Positions 7,886 to 17,600 of a stretch of 64,000 nucleotides of DNA are shown here, piece after piece. Source of the DNA: Chitinophagaceae bacterium (GTDB lineage: Bacteria; Bacteroidota; Bacteroidia; Chitinophagales; Chitinophagaceae); the NCBI GenBank assembly GCA_023957125.1, contig JAMLHL010000004.1, forward strand, positions 62,001 to 126,000, read 5' to 3'. Below the pieces are notes generated by a model. It made no database searches. It was given only the letters and a program-made list of their open reading frames with translations, and was not told the DNA's origin. A program made the position numbers and the translations under genes. Position 1 is the first letter of the stretch, and every line of letters begins with the position of its first letter.

Positions 7886-9064
7886 ATGAACGGTATTACC
7901 ACTCAACTCATTCACAGCATCCCCACTGATCCCCTTACAGGCGCCGTTTCGGTACCTATTTACCAAACCAGCACTTTTGTGCAGGATGCGCCGGGCATAA
8001 ATAAGGGATATGATTATTCCCGCACCGGAAACCCAACCCGGGCCGCTTTGGAAAACCTGATCGCCGTTGTAGAAAAAGGAAACTCGGCAGCGGCCTTCGC
8101 CAGTGGTTTGGCTGCTATTGATGCAGTGATAAAACTACTTGAAACAGGAGATGAAATACTGGCGGTGGATGATATTTACGGCGGCGCTTTCCGGCTGTTC
8201 ACACATGTGTATCAGAAGTTCGGCATTAAAGTAAACTATGTTGATACCACAGTTACCGAAAATGTGCTGAATGCCATCACACCCAAAACAAAACTCATCT
8301 GGATTGAAACACCCACGAATCCTACCCTGAAAATATCCGACATCGAAGCCATCGGCAAAATCGCAAAAGCGAGTGGTTGCCTGCTTTGTGTAGATAATAC
8401 CTTTGCTTCGCCCGCACTGCAACTGCCGCTTACCCTGGGCGCCAACATAGTGGTGCATTCCGCTACCAAGTATCTTGGCGGTCACAGCGACCTGATCGCG
8501 GGACTGGTTATTACCAAGGAAAAAGAATTAGGCGATAAAATAAAATTCATTCAAAATGCAAGCGGCGCTGTTCTTTCTTCTTTCGACAGTTGGCTGGTGA
8601 TCCGCGGTATTGAAACGCTGCACCTCCGGGTAAAACAACATTGCATCAACGCGCAGGCAGTAGCCGGCTTTTTACAATCGCATCCGGCGGTAAACAAGGT
8701 GTACTACCCGGGATTACCGGGTCACACTAATCACGATATTGCGGCGAAGCAGGCAAATGGTTTCGGCGGCGTGGTTTCCTTTACGCTAAAAGACGACACG
8801 GTTGACGCAGCCAATGCCTTCGTAACCTCCACTCATTTATTTAAGCTGGCTGAAAGCCTGGGTGGCGTGAAAAGCCTTTTATGTCATCCTGCGCAAATGA
8901 CGCATAAATCCATACCGGCGGAGATCAGGAAGGCTGCAGGCGTGGCCGACAGCCTCATCAGGTTAAGCGTGGGTCTTGAAGATGCAACAGATCTCATTGA
9001 CGACCTGAGCCAATCCTTTGCAAAGATAAAAGCCAGGGAAGAGCGAACAAAAGCGCTCGTATAG
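7886..9064 (+). CDS. metB: Trans-sulfuration PLP enzyme (cystathionine gamma-synthase/lyase family)
   Basis: 392 aa, full length for the Cys/Met metabolism PLP family. SATKYLGGHSD carries the PLP-binding Lys (about residue 195), with YSRTGNPTR, IWIETPTNPTLK and VDNTFASP as further family motifs. SAM-riboswitch control argues for methionine synthesis: cystathionine gamma-synthase, or an acyl-homoserine sulfhydrylase making homocysteine directly. Sequence reading alone does not separate these from cystathionine gamma-lyase or methionine gamma-lyase, so metB is a best guess. Only one gene follows the riboswitch; repeat hairpins then separate it from the next promoter. Confidence 0.8.
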   Translation: MNGITTQLIHSIPTDPLTGAVSVPIYQTSTFVQDAPGINKGYDYSRTGNPTRAALENLIAVVEKGNSAAAFASGLAAIDAVIKLLETGDEILAVDDIYGGAFRLFTHVYQKFGIKVNYVDTTVTENVLNAITPKTKLIWIETPTNPTLKISDIEAIGKIAKASGCLLCVDNTFASPALQLPLTLGANIVVHSATKYLGGHSDLIAGLVITKEKELGDKIKFIQNASGAVLSSFDSWLVIRGIETLHLRVKQHCINAQAVAGFLQSHPAVNKVYYPGLPGHTNHDIAAKQANGFGGVVSFTLKDDTVDAANAFVTSTHLFKLAESLGGVKSLLCHPAQMTHKSIPAEIRKAAGVADSLIRLSVGLEDATDLIDDLSQSFAKIKAREERTKALV

Positions 9065-9083
9065 TGGTAGAAACTAAATTTTT

Positions 9084-9148
9084 CTACCGGTGGGTGAAGA
9101 CACCAACCGGTAGTGAATTTTTTCCGGTCGGTGAAGGGCACCAACCGG
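9084..9148 (+). repeat. Two hairpins of the CCGGTCGGTG repeat family; first may terminate metB
   Basis: CTACCGGTGGGTG (9084-9096) and CACCAACCGGTAG (9101-9113) form a 13-bp stem with one mismatch, followed by 'tgaatttttt', a plausible terminator. CCGGTCGGTG (9124-9133) and CACCAACCGG (9139-9148) form a second, similar hairpin followed by 'tagcgaaaaa'. The CCGGTCGG arms recur in the composite repeats at 19608-19714 and 60187-60271. Confidence 0.65.
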
Positions 9149-9183
9149 TAGCGAAAAATCAAAGATCGTTTAAAGTTCATTCA

Positions 9184-9259
9184 TTTTCTGAAGCCCCTGT
9201 AAGGCCGGGAATATTATGGTGGTCATATATTTACTGTCCGAAGCAGGGGCTTCAGAAAA
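9184..9259. repeat. 76-bp element with perfect 16-bp terminal inverted repeats
   Basis: TTTTCTGAAGCCCCTG (9184-9199) and CAGGGGCTTCAGAAAA (9244-9259) are exact inverted copies around a 44-nt centre. On either strand the 3' arm is followed by A rather than T residues, so it is not a normal terminator. The shape (T-rich outside, perfect ends, no coding content) resembles a very small MITE. Confidence 0.55.
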
Positions 9260-9293
9260 AAACAAATAGTCTATAAAAATAGTGGACTAAAAA

Positions 9294-9325
9294 TTTGGAA
9301 GTATAAACATTCACTTTTAGCTTTG
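9294..9325 (+). promoter_or_regulatory. Promoter of the TonB/HMA/SusCD operon
   Basis: TTTGG (TTG at 9295-9297), 20 bp, then TAGCTTTG (9318-9325): an exact Bacteroidota-type promoter. It predicts a start near 9330 and hence a leader of about 390 nt before the ATG at 9721, containing the second SAM-I-like aptamer. Confidence 0.7.
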
Positions 9326-9355
9326 CACTATCTAATTAATCACCACCATTAGTTA

Positions 9356-9467
9356 GTTAATTTATAAAGAAGAAGGGAGAGTCAGGCTCTGCGAACTTCT
9401 GGCAACTTCCGCGAAACGGATAAGTGCCTAACCTGGTCTAAACAATATTTAGAAACTATAAATTGAC
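9356..9467 (+). ncRNA. Divergent SAM-I (S-box) type riboswitch aptamer
   Basis: An 11-bp P1 (9356-9366 with 9457-9467, one G-U pair) encloses a four-way junction. J1/2 is AAGA (9367-9370), identical to the riboswitch at 7641. P2a is AGAAG/CTTCT (9371-9375/9396-9400), P2b is AGAG/CTCT, with GGA and GCGAA kink-turn-like internal loops. TGGCAAC (9400-9406) follows, then P3 TCCG/CGGA (9408-9411/9417-9420), AGTGCCTAA (9423-9431) and P4 TCTAAA/TTTAGA (9437-9442/9448-9453). The P2 loop CAGG (9383-9386) pairs with CCTG (9432-9435) as the S-box pseudoknot. Architecture and core match SAM-I; the arms are short and divergent (SAM-I/IV-like is the alternative). Confidence 0.75.
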
Positions 9468-9677
9468 TACGTCATGCATTTGGGAACAAAATCCTTTCAC
9501 TTGATGTCCTGTTGGAACACACGATGTTAATGCCATACTGAAGCATTCATCCCCTGTCTTTCGGAAGACGGTTACGCGATTGTTTTTAGCGCCTTGATTT
9601 TTCAGAGATTCTCTCACTGCAAACCTGCTCATCGTTATCAACATTAATGGTGCAGACCATTTTTGTCAATAACCACA

Positions 9678-9735
9678 AAAGCGGGGAACGCGGTTTTCAA
9701 TCAAAACAATTTATGATATTATGTTTCCCCGCTTT
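9678..9735 (+). promoter_or_regulatory. Start-codon hairpin in the TonB-receptor leader
   Basis: AAAGCGGGGAA (9678-9688) is perfectly complementary to TTCCCCGCTTT (9725-9735), which covers codons 2-5 of the receptor. The loop contains the ribosome-binding region and the ATG. CAATTTAT (9707-9714), just upstream of the ATG, is complementary to ATAAATTG (9458-9465) in the P1 3' strand of the aptamer. Both features suggest translational control, though no T run makes it a terminator. Mechanism is inference. Confidence 0.5.
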
Positions 9736-12015
9736 ATTCTCTTACTGATTTCTTCCCTTGCCATATTAAAAATGGATGTGGTTGCCCAGCACCGCCTGAG
9801 CGGACACGTATATGACAACGAAAGCGGGCTTCCTGTCCCCGGCGCCACCGTCTCGTCTGCTGATAAAAAAACACAGACCAAAACAAACAGCGCAGGGTCA
9901 TTTGTATTAGAATCGGCTGCACCCATAAATGAGATCATTGTTTCCTCCGTAAATTACGGACAACAAAAAGTTGCCGCAGCCGGAAATATCCGGGTGTTCC
10001 TGCAGCCTCAGGATACGCAGCTCACCGAAGTAATTGTTTCCGCCAACCGCGAACAGCAACCACGATCTGAAGCTCCTATTGCCATACATACCATTTCAAA
10101 ATCTATCATCAATGATACAAAAGCCACCCGCCTGGACCTGTTGCTGAACAAGGTGCCCGGCGTGTTTATGGTTGACCTGGGCAACGAACAGCACGCCATG
10201 TCCATCCGTCAGCCTATGGGGTACAGTAACATGTATTTATATCTTGAAGACGGCGTTCCTATCCGTACCATCGGCGATTTTAACCACAACGCATTGATTG
10301 AAATAAACCAGGCGGCGGTTGACAGAGTGGAGGTGATCAAAGGCCCTGCTTCTTCACTGTATGGCAGCGAGGCCGTAGGCGGCGCTGTAAATTTTATTAC
10401 ACCCACCCCATCACGGATACCTACTGCTAAGGTGCAGGTAGAAGCCGGCAGCCGGGGATATAAAAGAACAGACTTTTCTGCTTCCAACACCTTCGGGAAG
10501 CTGGGACTATATATAGGCGGGTATTTTGCAGACAGGAATGAAGACGACAGGAAACACAACGACTTCAGAAAGCTTGCGCTGACATTCCGCGCCGATTACA
10601 GGTTCAATGAAAAAAGTATTTTGAATTTTACCGCTGATTACATTGACTACAAAACCGACCAGGTTGGCGGATTGGACAGCACGAATTTCTACAGCAAAAA
10701 TTACGAAAGCTTTTACCGGTTCACCTACCGGAAAGTAAACGCGCTCCGTCTGAAAGCAGCATTGGAGCATCACTGGAATGAACAAAACAAAACAATGGTA
10801 ACCTTGCTTCACCGGAATACGGCCATCGGTCAGAATCCATTTTACAGCATCGGAGCCGTTCCGGGTAACCCCGCAAAAGCCACAGGACAAATTAACGAAG
10901 ACGCGTTTAACAGCTACGGCATTATAGCCCAGCACAGAAAAAAGTTCAGCTTTTTGAATGCAAGATGGATCACAGGCGTTAGCGTGGACTACAGCCCCGC
11001 AACTTACCGGGCTAACTATATTGACATAGACGTGAACGCCGATAAAGTATATTACGCCTACACCGCTACCGATTCTGTATTGACAGATTACAACGTGGAT
11101 CTATTTAATTCTGCAGTTTATACTCAATTTGAACTGAACCCGGTTGAGAAACTAAAGGTGTTGGTCGCGGCACGTTACGACCGGATGGATTACGACTTCA
11201 GAAATGCACTTCCACCCGGGTCTTATTCGGGCGCCGCAAACGCTTCCAATTATTTTTCATACTTCACGCCAAAAATTGGATTTACCTATGGTTTCACCGA
11301 CACGAGAGGGCTATATGTCAATTACAGCGTAGGTTTTGCACCGCCCAATATCACCGACCTGTTTACCGGGGTGCAGGTACCCACGCTCACGCCTTCCACC
11401 TATAATAATTACGAAGTTGGCGGATGGGCAGGTATTGATGAAGGGAGGGGAAGTGTTGACCTGGCATTGTATAAAATGGATGGGAAAAATGAAATCATGA
11501 GTGTAAGGCAAAGCGATGGCACCTACAAAAATCAAAACGTGGGTCAAACCACGCATTATGGCATTGAAGCCAACGGCCGTTACGAAGTATTGAAAGGATT
11601 GCAGCTAAGAGTGGGGGGAACGATCGCTCACCACGAGTACAAACAATACGTAAAGAACGATAAAAATCTTTCCGGTCATCATATGAGCCAGGCTCCTTCT
11701 TATTTTCTAAACAACGAACTGAGTTATAAGCCGGGTTTCCTGAAAGGATTCAGGATCTCGGTGGAATGGCAGGGAATGGGCGGCTACCATACAGATCCGG
11801 AGAACACGGCAAAGTATAACGGCTTTAATATTTTCAACGCCAGGACGGGATACCGGTTCAGGTCAGTGGAAGTGTGGGTAAACTGCCTGAATGTTGGCAA
11901 CTCGGTATATGCCACCATCGTTGAAAAAAGTGCCTGGGGCACCACCTACCGGCCCGGCCAGCTCAGAACACTGAATGTTGGTATTGCCTGGAAATTAAAT
12001 CAAAGTAACCAGTAA
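9721..12015 (+). CDS. TonB-dependent outer-membrane receptor
   Basis: 764 aa. A signal peptide ends near VVAQ (residues 19-22). A carboxypeptidase-D-regulatory-like domain follows (SGHVYDNESGLPVPGATV). The plug domain (TEVIVSANREQQ ... VDRVEVIKGPASSLYGSEAVGGAVNFIT) is classic, and a 22-strand barrel ends in GIAWKL. It imports a ligand using TonB-ExbBD energy. It is the first gene behind the divergent SAM-I aptamer, so its substrate should be linked to methionine/SAM status, for example a methionine- or sulfur-containing compound or a needed cofactor. It overlaps the next gene by 1 nt (TAATG), indicating coupled translation. Ligand unknown. Confidence 0.88.
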   Translation: MFPRFILLLISSLAILKMDVVAQHRLSGHVYDNESGLPVPGATVSSADKKTQTKTNSAGSFVLESAAPINEIIVSSVNYGQQKVAAAGNIRVFLQPQDTQLTEVIVSANREQQPRSEAPIAIHTISKSIINDTKATRLDLLLNKVPGVFMVDLGNEQHAMSIRQPMGYSNMYLYLEDGVPIRTIGDFNHNALIEINQAAVDRVEVIKGPASSLYGSEAVGGAVNFITPTPSRIPTAKVQVEAGSRGYKRTDFSASNTFGKLGLYIGGYFADRNEDDRKHNDFRKLALTFRADYRFNEKSILNFTADYIDYKTDQVGGLDSTNFYSKNYESFYRFTYRKVNALRLKAALEHHWNEQNKTMVTLLHRNTAIGQNPFYSIGAVPGNPAKATGQINEDAFNSYGIIAQHRKKFSFLNARWITGVSVDYSPATYRANYIDIDVNADKVYYAYTATDSVLTDYNVDLFNSAVYTQFELNPVEKLKVLVAARYDRMDYDFRNALPPGSYSGAANASNYFSYFTPKIGFTYGFTDTRGLYVNYSVGFAPPNITDLFTGVQVPTLTPSTYNNYEVGGWAGIDEGRGSVDLALYKMDGKNEIMSVRQSDGTYKNQNVGQTTHYGIEANGRYEVLKGLQLRVGGTIAHHEYKQYVKNDKNLSGHHMSQAPSYFLNNELSYKPGFLKGFRISVEWQGMGGYHTDPENTAKYNGFNIFNARTGYRFRSVEVWVNCLNVGNSVYATIVEKSAWGTTYRPGQLRTLNVGIAWKLNQSNQ

Positions 12016-14636
12016 TGAAACGATATGCTAAATATATACCGATGGCTGTTGCGGGGTTGTTTTTCAGCCTGGCAACAGCCGCTCAGTCCGGCACTGTGGT
12101 CACCGGGCGTTTTCATGTATCCGGCAATTGTGAAATGTGCAAGGAAAGAATAGAACATGCGGCATTGCAGCTTCCATCCGCCATACACGCCAACTGGGAT
12201 GTTAAATCCAACCAATTGCTGGTGGAGTTCGACAGCGCTCGGGTATCCCAAGCCGCTATCCAGCAAAAAATTGCGGAAGCCGGGCACGACAACGAATTAT
12301 TCAAAGCCTCAGAGGAGATATATAAATCCCTGCCTGCATGCTGCCATTATCACCGGTCCGGTAAGGGAGATGCCGTACACACATTGCACAGGATAGCGGG
12401 CGTAATCGTAGAAGAAACGGTGAAAGGAAAAATTCAACCGGTGGCCGGAGCAACCGTAAAAAGCCTTCATTCAGGAGAAAGTTTCATTACGGACAGCACG
12501 GGCGTTTTCCGGTTTCAATCCACCCTTCCTGCACCGGTAGTGATCAGCTATATTGCATTTTCGCCGGATACGGTTACCATCACCAATACAAATCTCCTGA
12601 CGGTAACATTAAAAAACACCGCTGCCGTTGATTTAAAAGCCATAACAATCACCTCCAAAAGAAGGCCGGCTTATTTATCCGTCAACAGCGCTTATAATAC
12701 GTTAACGCTCGGCGCGGCCGAATTATCCAAAGCCGCCTGCTGCAATCTTTCAGAGAGCTTTGAAACCAGCCCCTCTGTAGATGTAAGCTACTCGGACGCG
12801 GTAACCGGCATCAGGCAGATCCAGCTGTTGGGGCTGTCCGGTATTTACACGCAATTGCTTACGGAAAATGTTCCGGAACTGAAAGGGCTTCCGGGCAGTT
12901 ACGGGCTTACATTTATTCCGGGCCCGTGGATCGAAAGCATACAGGTAACAAAAGGGATCGGTTCCGTGGCAAATGGTTACGAAAGTATCGCCGGTCAAAT
13001 CAATATCGAGGAGAAAAAGCCCGACAATCCCGATCGTTTGCTGGTCAATACCTATGCCAACAGCATGGGGCGCCTGGAAGCAAACATCAACCTTACCCAA
13101 AGGCTGAACGACAGGTGGAGCACCGCGCTGCTGACCCACACGGATGCGGTTGCATGGAACCACGACAGGAACCGCGACGGATTTGTTGATATGCCGGGAG
13201 GACGGCAGTTCAACATCATCAACCGCTGGAAATATATGAACAATAGCGGGTGGATAGGACAGTTTGCCGTGAAGGCGCTGAGCGACAAACGATATGCGGG
13301 ACAACGCGGCTCGCATCATGGATCGGATAACGGTTCGGGCGATCATTACCTGGTGGACATGAATACGGAGCAGCTAACTTTTACGGGAAAGCTGGGATAT
13401 GTATTTCCCCAGCACAAGTATAAAAGCATGGGGCTGATCCTTTCCGGGAACGTTTATAACAACCAGTCGGCTTACGGTATAAATACCTATGCGGGGAAGC
13501 AGAAAAATGTGTATGCCAATTTTATCTACCAGTCTATCATAGCCACCACAGCACATAAGTATAGGACCGGCTTGAGTTTCAGCAATGAAAATTACCGCGA
13601 AGTGTATATTGCGGATCACAGCGAACACACCGGTGATACCGATCAGCCGGGAGGGCATAATCACACAGTGCCCGGCGCTTCCGGGGAAACGTCCATCTTC
13701 GCACGCAATGAAATTACACCCGGTGCATTTTTTGAATACACTTACACGGCGCCCTTCCATTTGTCGGTGATAGCCGGGGTGCGCGCCGATCATCACAATT
13801 ATTTCGGGTGGATCACAACGCCGAGACTTAACCTGAAATATGATTTCTCCGAAAGCACCAATGTGCGCATCTCTGCCGGTTCGGGGTACAGGATAGCCAA
13901 TATACTGGCCGAAAATGCCGCGGTATTTGTAAGTTCAAGAGAGTTTAAGATAATGAACGCTACGCACGATTACGGCTACGGTCTTGATCCTGAAAAAGCA
14001 TGGACAGCCGGCATTAACTTCCTCCATTCTTTTAAGTTGTACCAACGCCCGGGTATTGTAAGCATAGACGCCTACCGTACCAGTTTCATCAGCCAGACGG
14101 TTGTTGACTATGACGCAAACCCGCAAGCGGTATATTTCTATAACCTGGATGGAAAATCACATTCAAACAACGTGCAGGTGGAACTGAATTACGAACTGTT
14201 GAAAAAACTGGATGTCCGTGTTGCTTACAAATGGCTGGATGTAAAAACCTATTACTGGGGTGAATTCCTGGAGAAGCCGCTCATATCAAAGCACCGCGCG
14301 TTTATCAATCTTGAATACAAAGCGGGCGACCAATGGAAATTTGATTATACCACGCAATGGTATGGCCCGAAAAGGATCCCTTTCACGGCATCCAACCCGG
14401 CCGGCTTACGCCTGGATGATTATTCGCCTGCATACATTCAGGTGAGTGCGCAGGCAACCAGAAAGCTCAATGATAAATGGGAAATATATATGGGAGGGGA
14501 AAACCTGACAGGTTACCGGCAAAAGGATCCGATCCTGGATGCAGCCAACCCGTTCAGCAGGTACTTCGACGGTTCGTTGGTTTGGGGGCCTATAACGGGG
14601 AGAATGGTTTACGCAGGTGCAAGATTTATACTGTAA
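12015..14636 (+). CDS. TonB-dependent receptor with N-terminal heavy-metal-associated (HMA) domain
   Basis: 873 aa. After a signal peptide (to about residue 24), residues 30-100 form an HMA-like domain with GNCEMCKERIE (Cys39, Cys42). A CCHYH cluster follows (109-113). Next come a carboxypeptidase-regulatory-like domain (about 133-205), a plug domain (SSVDVSYSDAVTG... IQVTKGIGSVANGYESIAGQINIE) and a beta barrel. Barrel loops are His-rich (HHGSDNGSGDH; HSEHTGDTDQPGGHNH), which fits binding of a soft metal such as copper or zinc, or a metal-ligand complex. HMA-plug-barrel proteins are known in Bacteroidota, but substrates are mostly unproven. It is coupled to the preceding receptor and followed after 31 bp by SusC. 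Confidence 0.85.
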   Translation: MKRYAKYIPMAVAGLFFSLATAAQSGTVVTGRFHVSGNCEMCKERIEHAALQLPSAIHANWDVKSNQLLVEFDSARVSQAAIQQKIAEAGHDNELFKASEEIYKSLPACCHYHRSGKGDAVHTLHRIAGVIVEETVKGKIQPVAGATVKSLHSGESFITDSTGVFRFQSTLPAPVVISYIAFSPDTVTITNTNLLTVTLKNTAAVDLKAITITSKRRPAYLSVNSAYNTLTLGAAELSKAACCNLSESFETSPSVDVSYSDAVTGIRQIQLLGLSGIYTQLLTENVPELKGLPGSYGLTFIPGPWIESIQVTKGIGSVANGYESIAGQINIEEKKPDNPDRLLVNTYANSMGRLEANINLTQRLNDRWSTALLTHTDAVAWNHDRNRDGFVDMPGGRQFNIINRWKYMNNSGWIGQFAVKALSDKRYAGQRGSHHGSDNGSGDHYLVDMNTEQLTFTGKLGYVFPQHKYKSMGLILSGNVYNNQSAYGINTYAGKQKNVYANFIYQSIIATTAHKYRTGLSFSNENYREVYIADHSEHTGDTDQPGGHNHTVPGASGETSIFARNEITPGAFFEYTYTAPFHLSVIAGVRADHHNYFGWITTPRLNLKYDFSESTNVRISAGSGYRIANILAENAAVFVSSREFKIMNATHDYGYGLDPEKAWTAGINFLHSFKLYQRPGIVSIDAYRTSFISQTVVDYDANPQAVYFYNLDGKSHSNNVQVELNYELLKKLDVRVAYKWLDVKTYYWGEFLEKPLISKHRAFINLEYKAGDQWKFDYTTQWYGPKRIPFTASNPAGLRLDDYSPAYIQVSAQATRKLNDKWEIYMGGENLTGYRQKDPILDAANPFSRYFDGSLVWGPITGRMVYAGARFIL

Positions 14637-14667
14637 AAACAAAGGATTTATTTTAAACCACCATAAT

Positions 14668-17600
14668 ATGAATTTTTATTTAAAGCGATCCGTACTGAGT
14701 GTTTTTTTATTGACTTTTTTCTTTTCCCTGAAGCTGCGTGCGCAGAACAATATTGTTGAAGGTTATGTTATTGATGCCGGCACCAGCGACCCTGTAGTGA
14801 ACGCCGTTATCAATGAGAAGGGAACCTCCAATACGGTATTAAGCGATACAAAAGGTTTTTTTTCGCTGCATCCTTCAAAGGCTTTTCCAACTACCCTGGT
14901 GATCACTTCGGTTGGATACAATACGGCGGAGGAACAGGTCCGTTCTGCAACAAGCCCGGTAAGTTTTTATCTCTCCCAAAAGGCCAATGTATTGCATGAA
15001 GTAGTGGTGGTGGGTTACGGCACACAAAGAAGAAAAGACCTCACGGGAGCCATCTCCTCGGTTTCTAAAAAAGTGCTGGAATATAATGTATCTCCTTCTG
15101 TGGATGCGCTGCTGGGCGGCACGGTCGCGGGGCTGAATGTTACCCAGGAGTCCGGTCAGCCCGGCGCGCCGGCAACCATCCGCATACGCGGCGGCAATTC
15201 CGTCAACGCCAGCAATAATCCTTTGTTTGTGATTGACGGGTTCCTGTTTTTTTCAGACAACGCTTCCACGAAGGCAGGGCTCGGCGGTGTGGAGGGAGAG
15301 CTTAACCCGCTCGCTTTTCTTAATCCTTCCGACATCGAATCCATTGAAGTATTAAAAGACGTTTCCGCAACGGCGATCTATGGATCGCGCGGGTCAAACG
15401 GCGTCATTCTGATCACTACCAAAAAGGGGAAGAAAGGCAGCAACCTGATAGACTATCAATATTCCTTCGGGGTTGCCAATTCTGCAAAGCAATTAGACCT
15501 GCTTAATGCGCCGCAATGGGCCCGCCTGCAAAAAGATCACTTTCTTAATAAGCCGGGATACAGCGATCAGCAGATCGCGGAGCTGGGGCAGGGGTATAAC
15601 TGGCAGCAGGCTGTACTGCAAACAGGGATTAGCCAAAACCATTCTGTTTCCATAAGCGGCGGGGACGAAAAGTCGCAATACTTTATTTCAGGCAACTACC
15701 TGAACCAGGAAGGCGTGGTGCTTAACTCGGGGTTGAAACGTTTTGTTGGCCGCGCCAATTACGACCGCTCCCTACTCCCGGGTCTGAAGGTAGGCGTAAA
15801 CGTTACCGGGAGCCAGAGCACACAAAACACCCTCACCACCTTTGAGGCCGTTAACTACAACAGCTCTCCCTATTCGGCCGGGATCACCAACTCCCTGACT
15901 TACGCATTGTATATGCCGCCTATTGTTTCTTTTTATGGCGCCAACGGCGGGTACAACTACCACAATCCTTTTGAGTATGCATACCTGAGATCAGGCGATA
16001 CTACTGCCAACCCCATTTCAGATCTTCTGAACAGCACGGCCCAAACCATCTATTCCGCCGTGCTGGGTAATTTTTACGCTCAATATAAAACGGAAAGCGG
16101 TTTTTCCGCCAAAGTGAGCGTAGGAACCAATATCGGGTACACCACGCAAAATTATTTTTCTCCCTCCTACACGGCCATAGGACTTGAGCCGCAGGGAATA
16201 GGCGGCATCGGCAACAAGAAATCCGAGGTATTGCTGTCGGAATATACCCTGTCTTATACGAAGCGGATAAAAGATATTCACGCTTTTGACATCCTGGGCG
16301 GATATACCTTTCAACGTACGAAAACAAATTTCATTACCACCCTCAGCTCTCATTTCACCAACGAAGATCTGGGTGTATATAATCTGCAGGATGGAAAGCC
16401 CTACGGCAGCCGGCCAATCTTCAGCGGCCTTACGGAAAGCAGGCTGCACTCATTGCTGGGTAGGATCAATTATTCCCTGTTCGACCGCTATCATTTAACC
16501 GCTAATTTCCGGAGTGATTACTCCACCCGTTTCGCGAAAAATCATAAATGGGGATTGTTTCCCTCCATCGGGCTTTCATGGAATGTTAACGAGGAATCTT
16601 TCCTGCGCAATTATGAACCACTCAGCAATTTAAAACTGCGGGTAAGCGCGGGCCAGGTTGGCAACCAGGAAATAGGCGATTATGAATACCTGCAGCTTCT
16701 GGAAGCGGTATATTATGGTGGAGGCGTGGCTTACCAGGTAGGCAACAGCGGCAATGAAAACCTGAAATGGGAAACCACTTTTCAATACAACGTTGGGATA
16801 GACGCCGGCTTTTTGAACAACCGGATCTCTGCTACCGTTGACTTGTATCATAAAAAAACTTCTGATCTGCTGATACGGATCCCGCCCAGCCTTGGTCAGA
16901 GCAACGAACAACTGGTGAACGTAGGTAACCTGGAAAACAAAGGCGCAGAACTAACGGTGAATGCGGCGGTTGTTGACAATAAAAAACTGCATTGGTCTGT
17001 GGGCGCCAACGGAGCCTACAATGCCAACCGGATCACCAGCCTGTACAATAATGTAACGGAAAGAATACTGGGTATAGAAATACTCAGGGTAGGTGAACCG
17101 TTGGGTTCCTTTTACGGACAGGTATTTGAAGGGGTGATTCAAACCGGTGAGGATCTTTCCAAGCTGCCTACCAGCCCGTCCTATACCACCCCCCAGCCCG
17201 GCGATCCCCGGCTGAAGGACGTCAGCGGCGACGGGCATATTGATCAGAACGACCGGGTGGTGCTGGGCAGCAAACAACCCAGGTTTATTTACGGTTTTTC
17301 ATCCTCGGTAAATTTCAAAGGTTTTGATTTGTTTGTGCTGCTGCAGGGAGCAGAAGGAAACAGCGTGTATAATCAACTGCGCCGTTATCTCGAAAGACCA
17401 ACGGATGCTTACAACGCCTCCGCGGTATTGCTGAATGCATGGACGGAAACCAATCCTTCCAACACCGTTCCACGGATCACCAGCGCTCCTTTTTCTTCCG
17501 AGCTCGACAGCCGTTATATTGAAGACGCGTCCTTTTTGAGGTTGAGAACAATAACGCTTGGCTACACGCTTAACAAAGCCCTGCCTGCGGGCCGCAACCT

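Noticed and set aside
9184..9259. Rho-independent terminator for metB
   Set aside because: On both strands the 3' arm is followed by A residues, not T, so the inverted repeat does not fit a terminator.
9474..9530. 18-codon ORF just after the aptamer as a leader peptide
   Set aside because: No run of regulatory codons (one Met inside, two Cys) and no attenuator structure; kept only as a remark in the leader finding.
9456..9644. 62-aa minus-strand ORF in the TonB operon leader
   Set aside because: It lies opposite the aptamer and spacer, has no ribosome-binding context or family features, and is probably a shadow.
12750..13346. 198-aa antisense ORF within the HMA-TonB receptor gene
   Set aside because: The sense frame has clear plug and barrel motifs; the antisense product shows none and is a long shadow ORF.
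16018..16449. 143-aa antisense ORF within the SusC gene
   Set aside because: Shadow of the SusC reading frame, no independent support.
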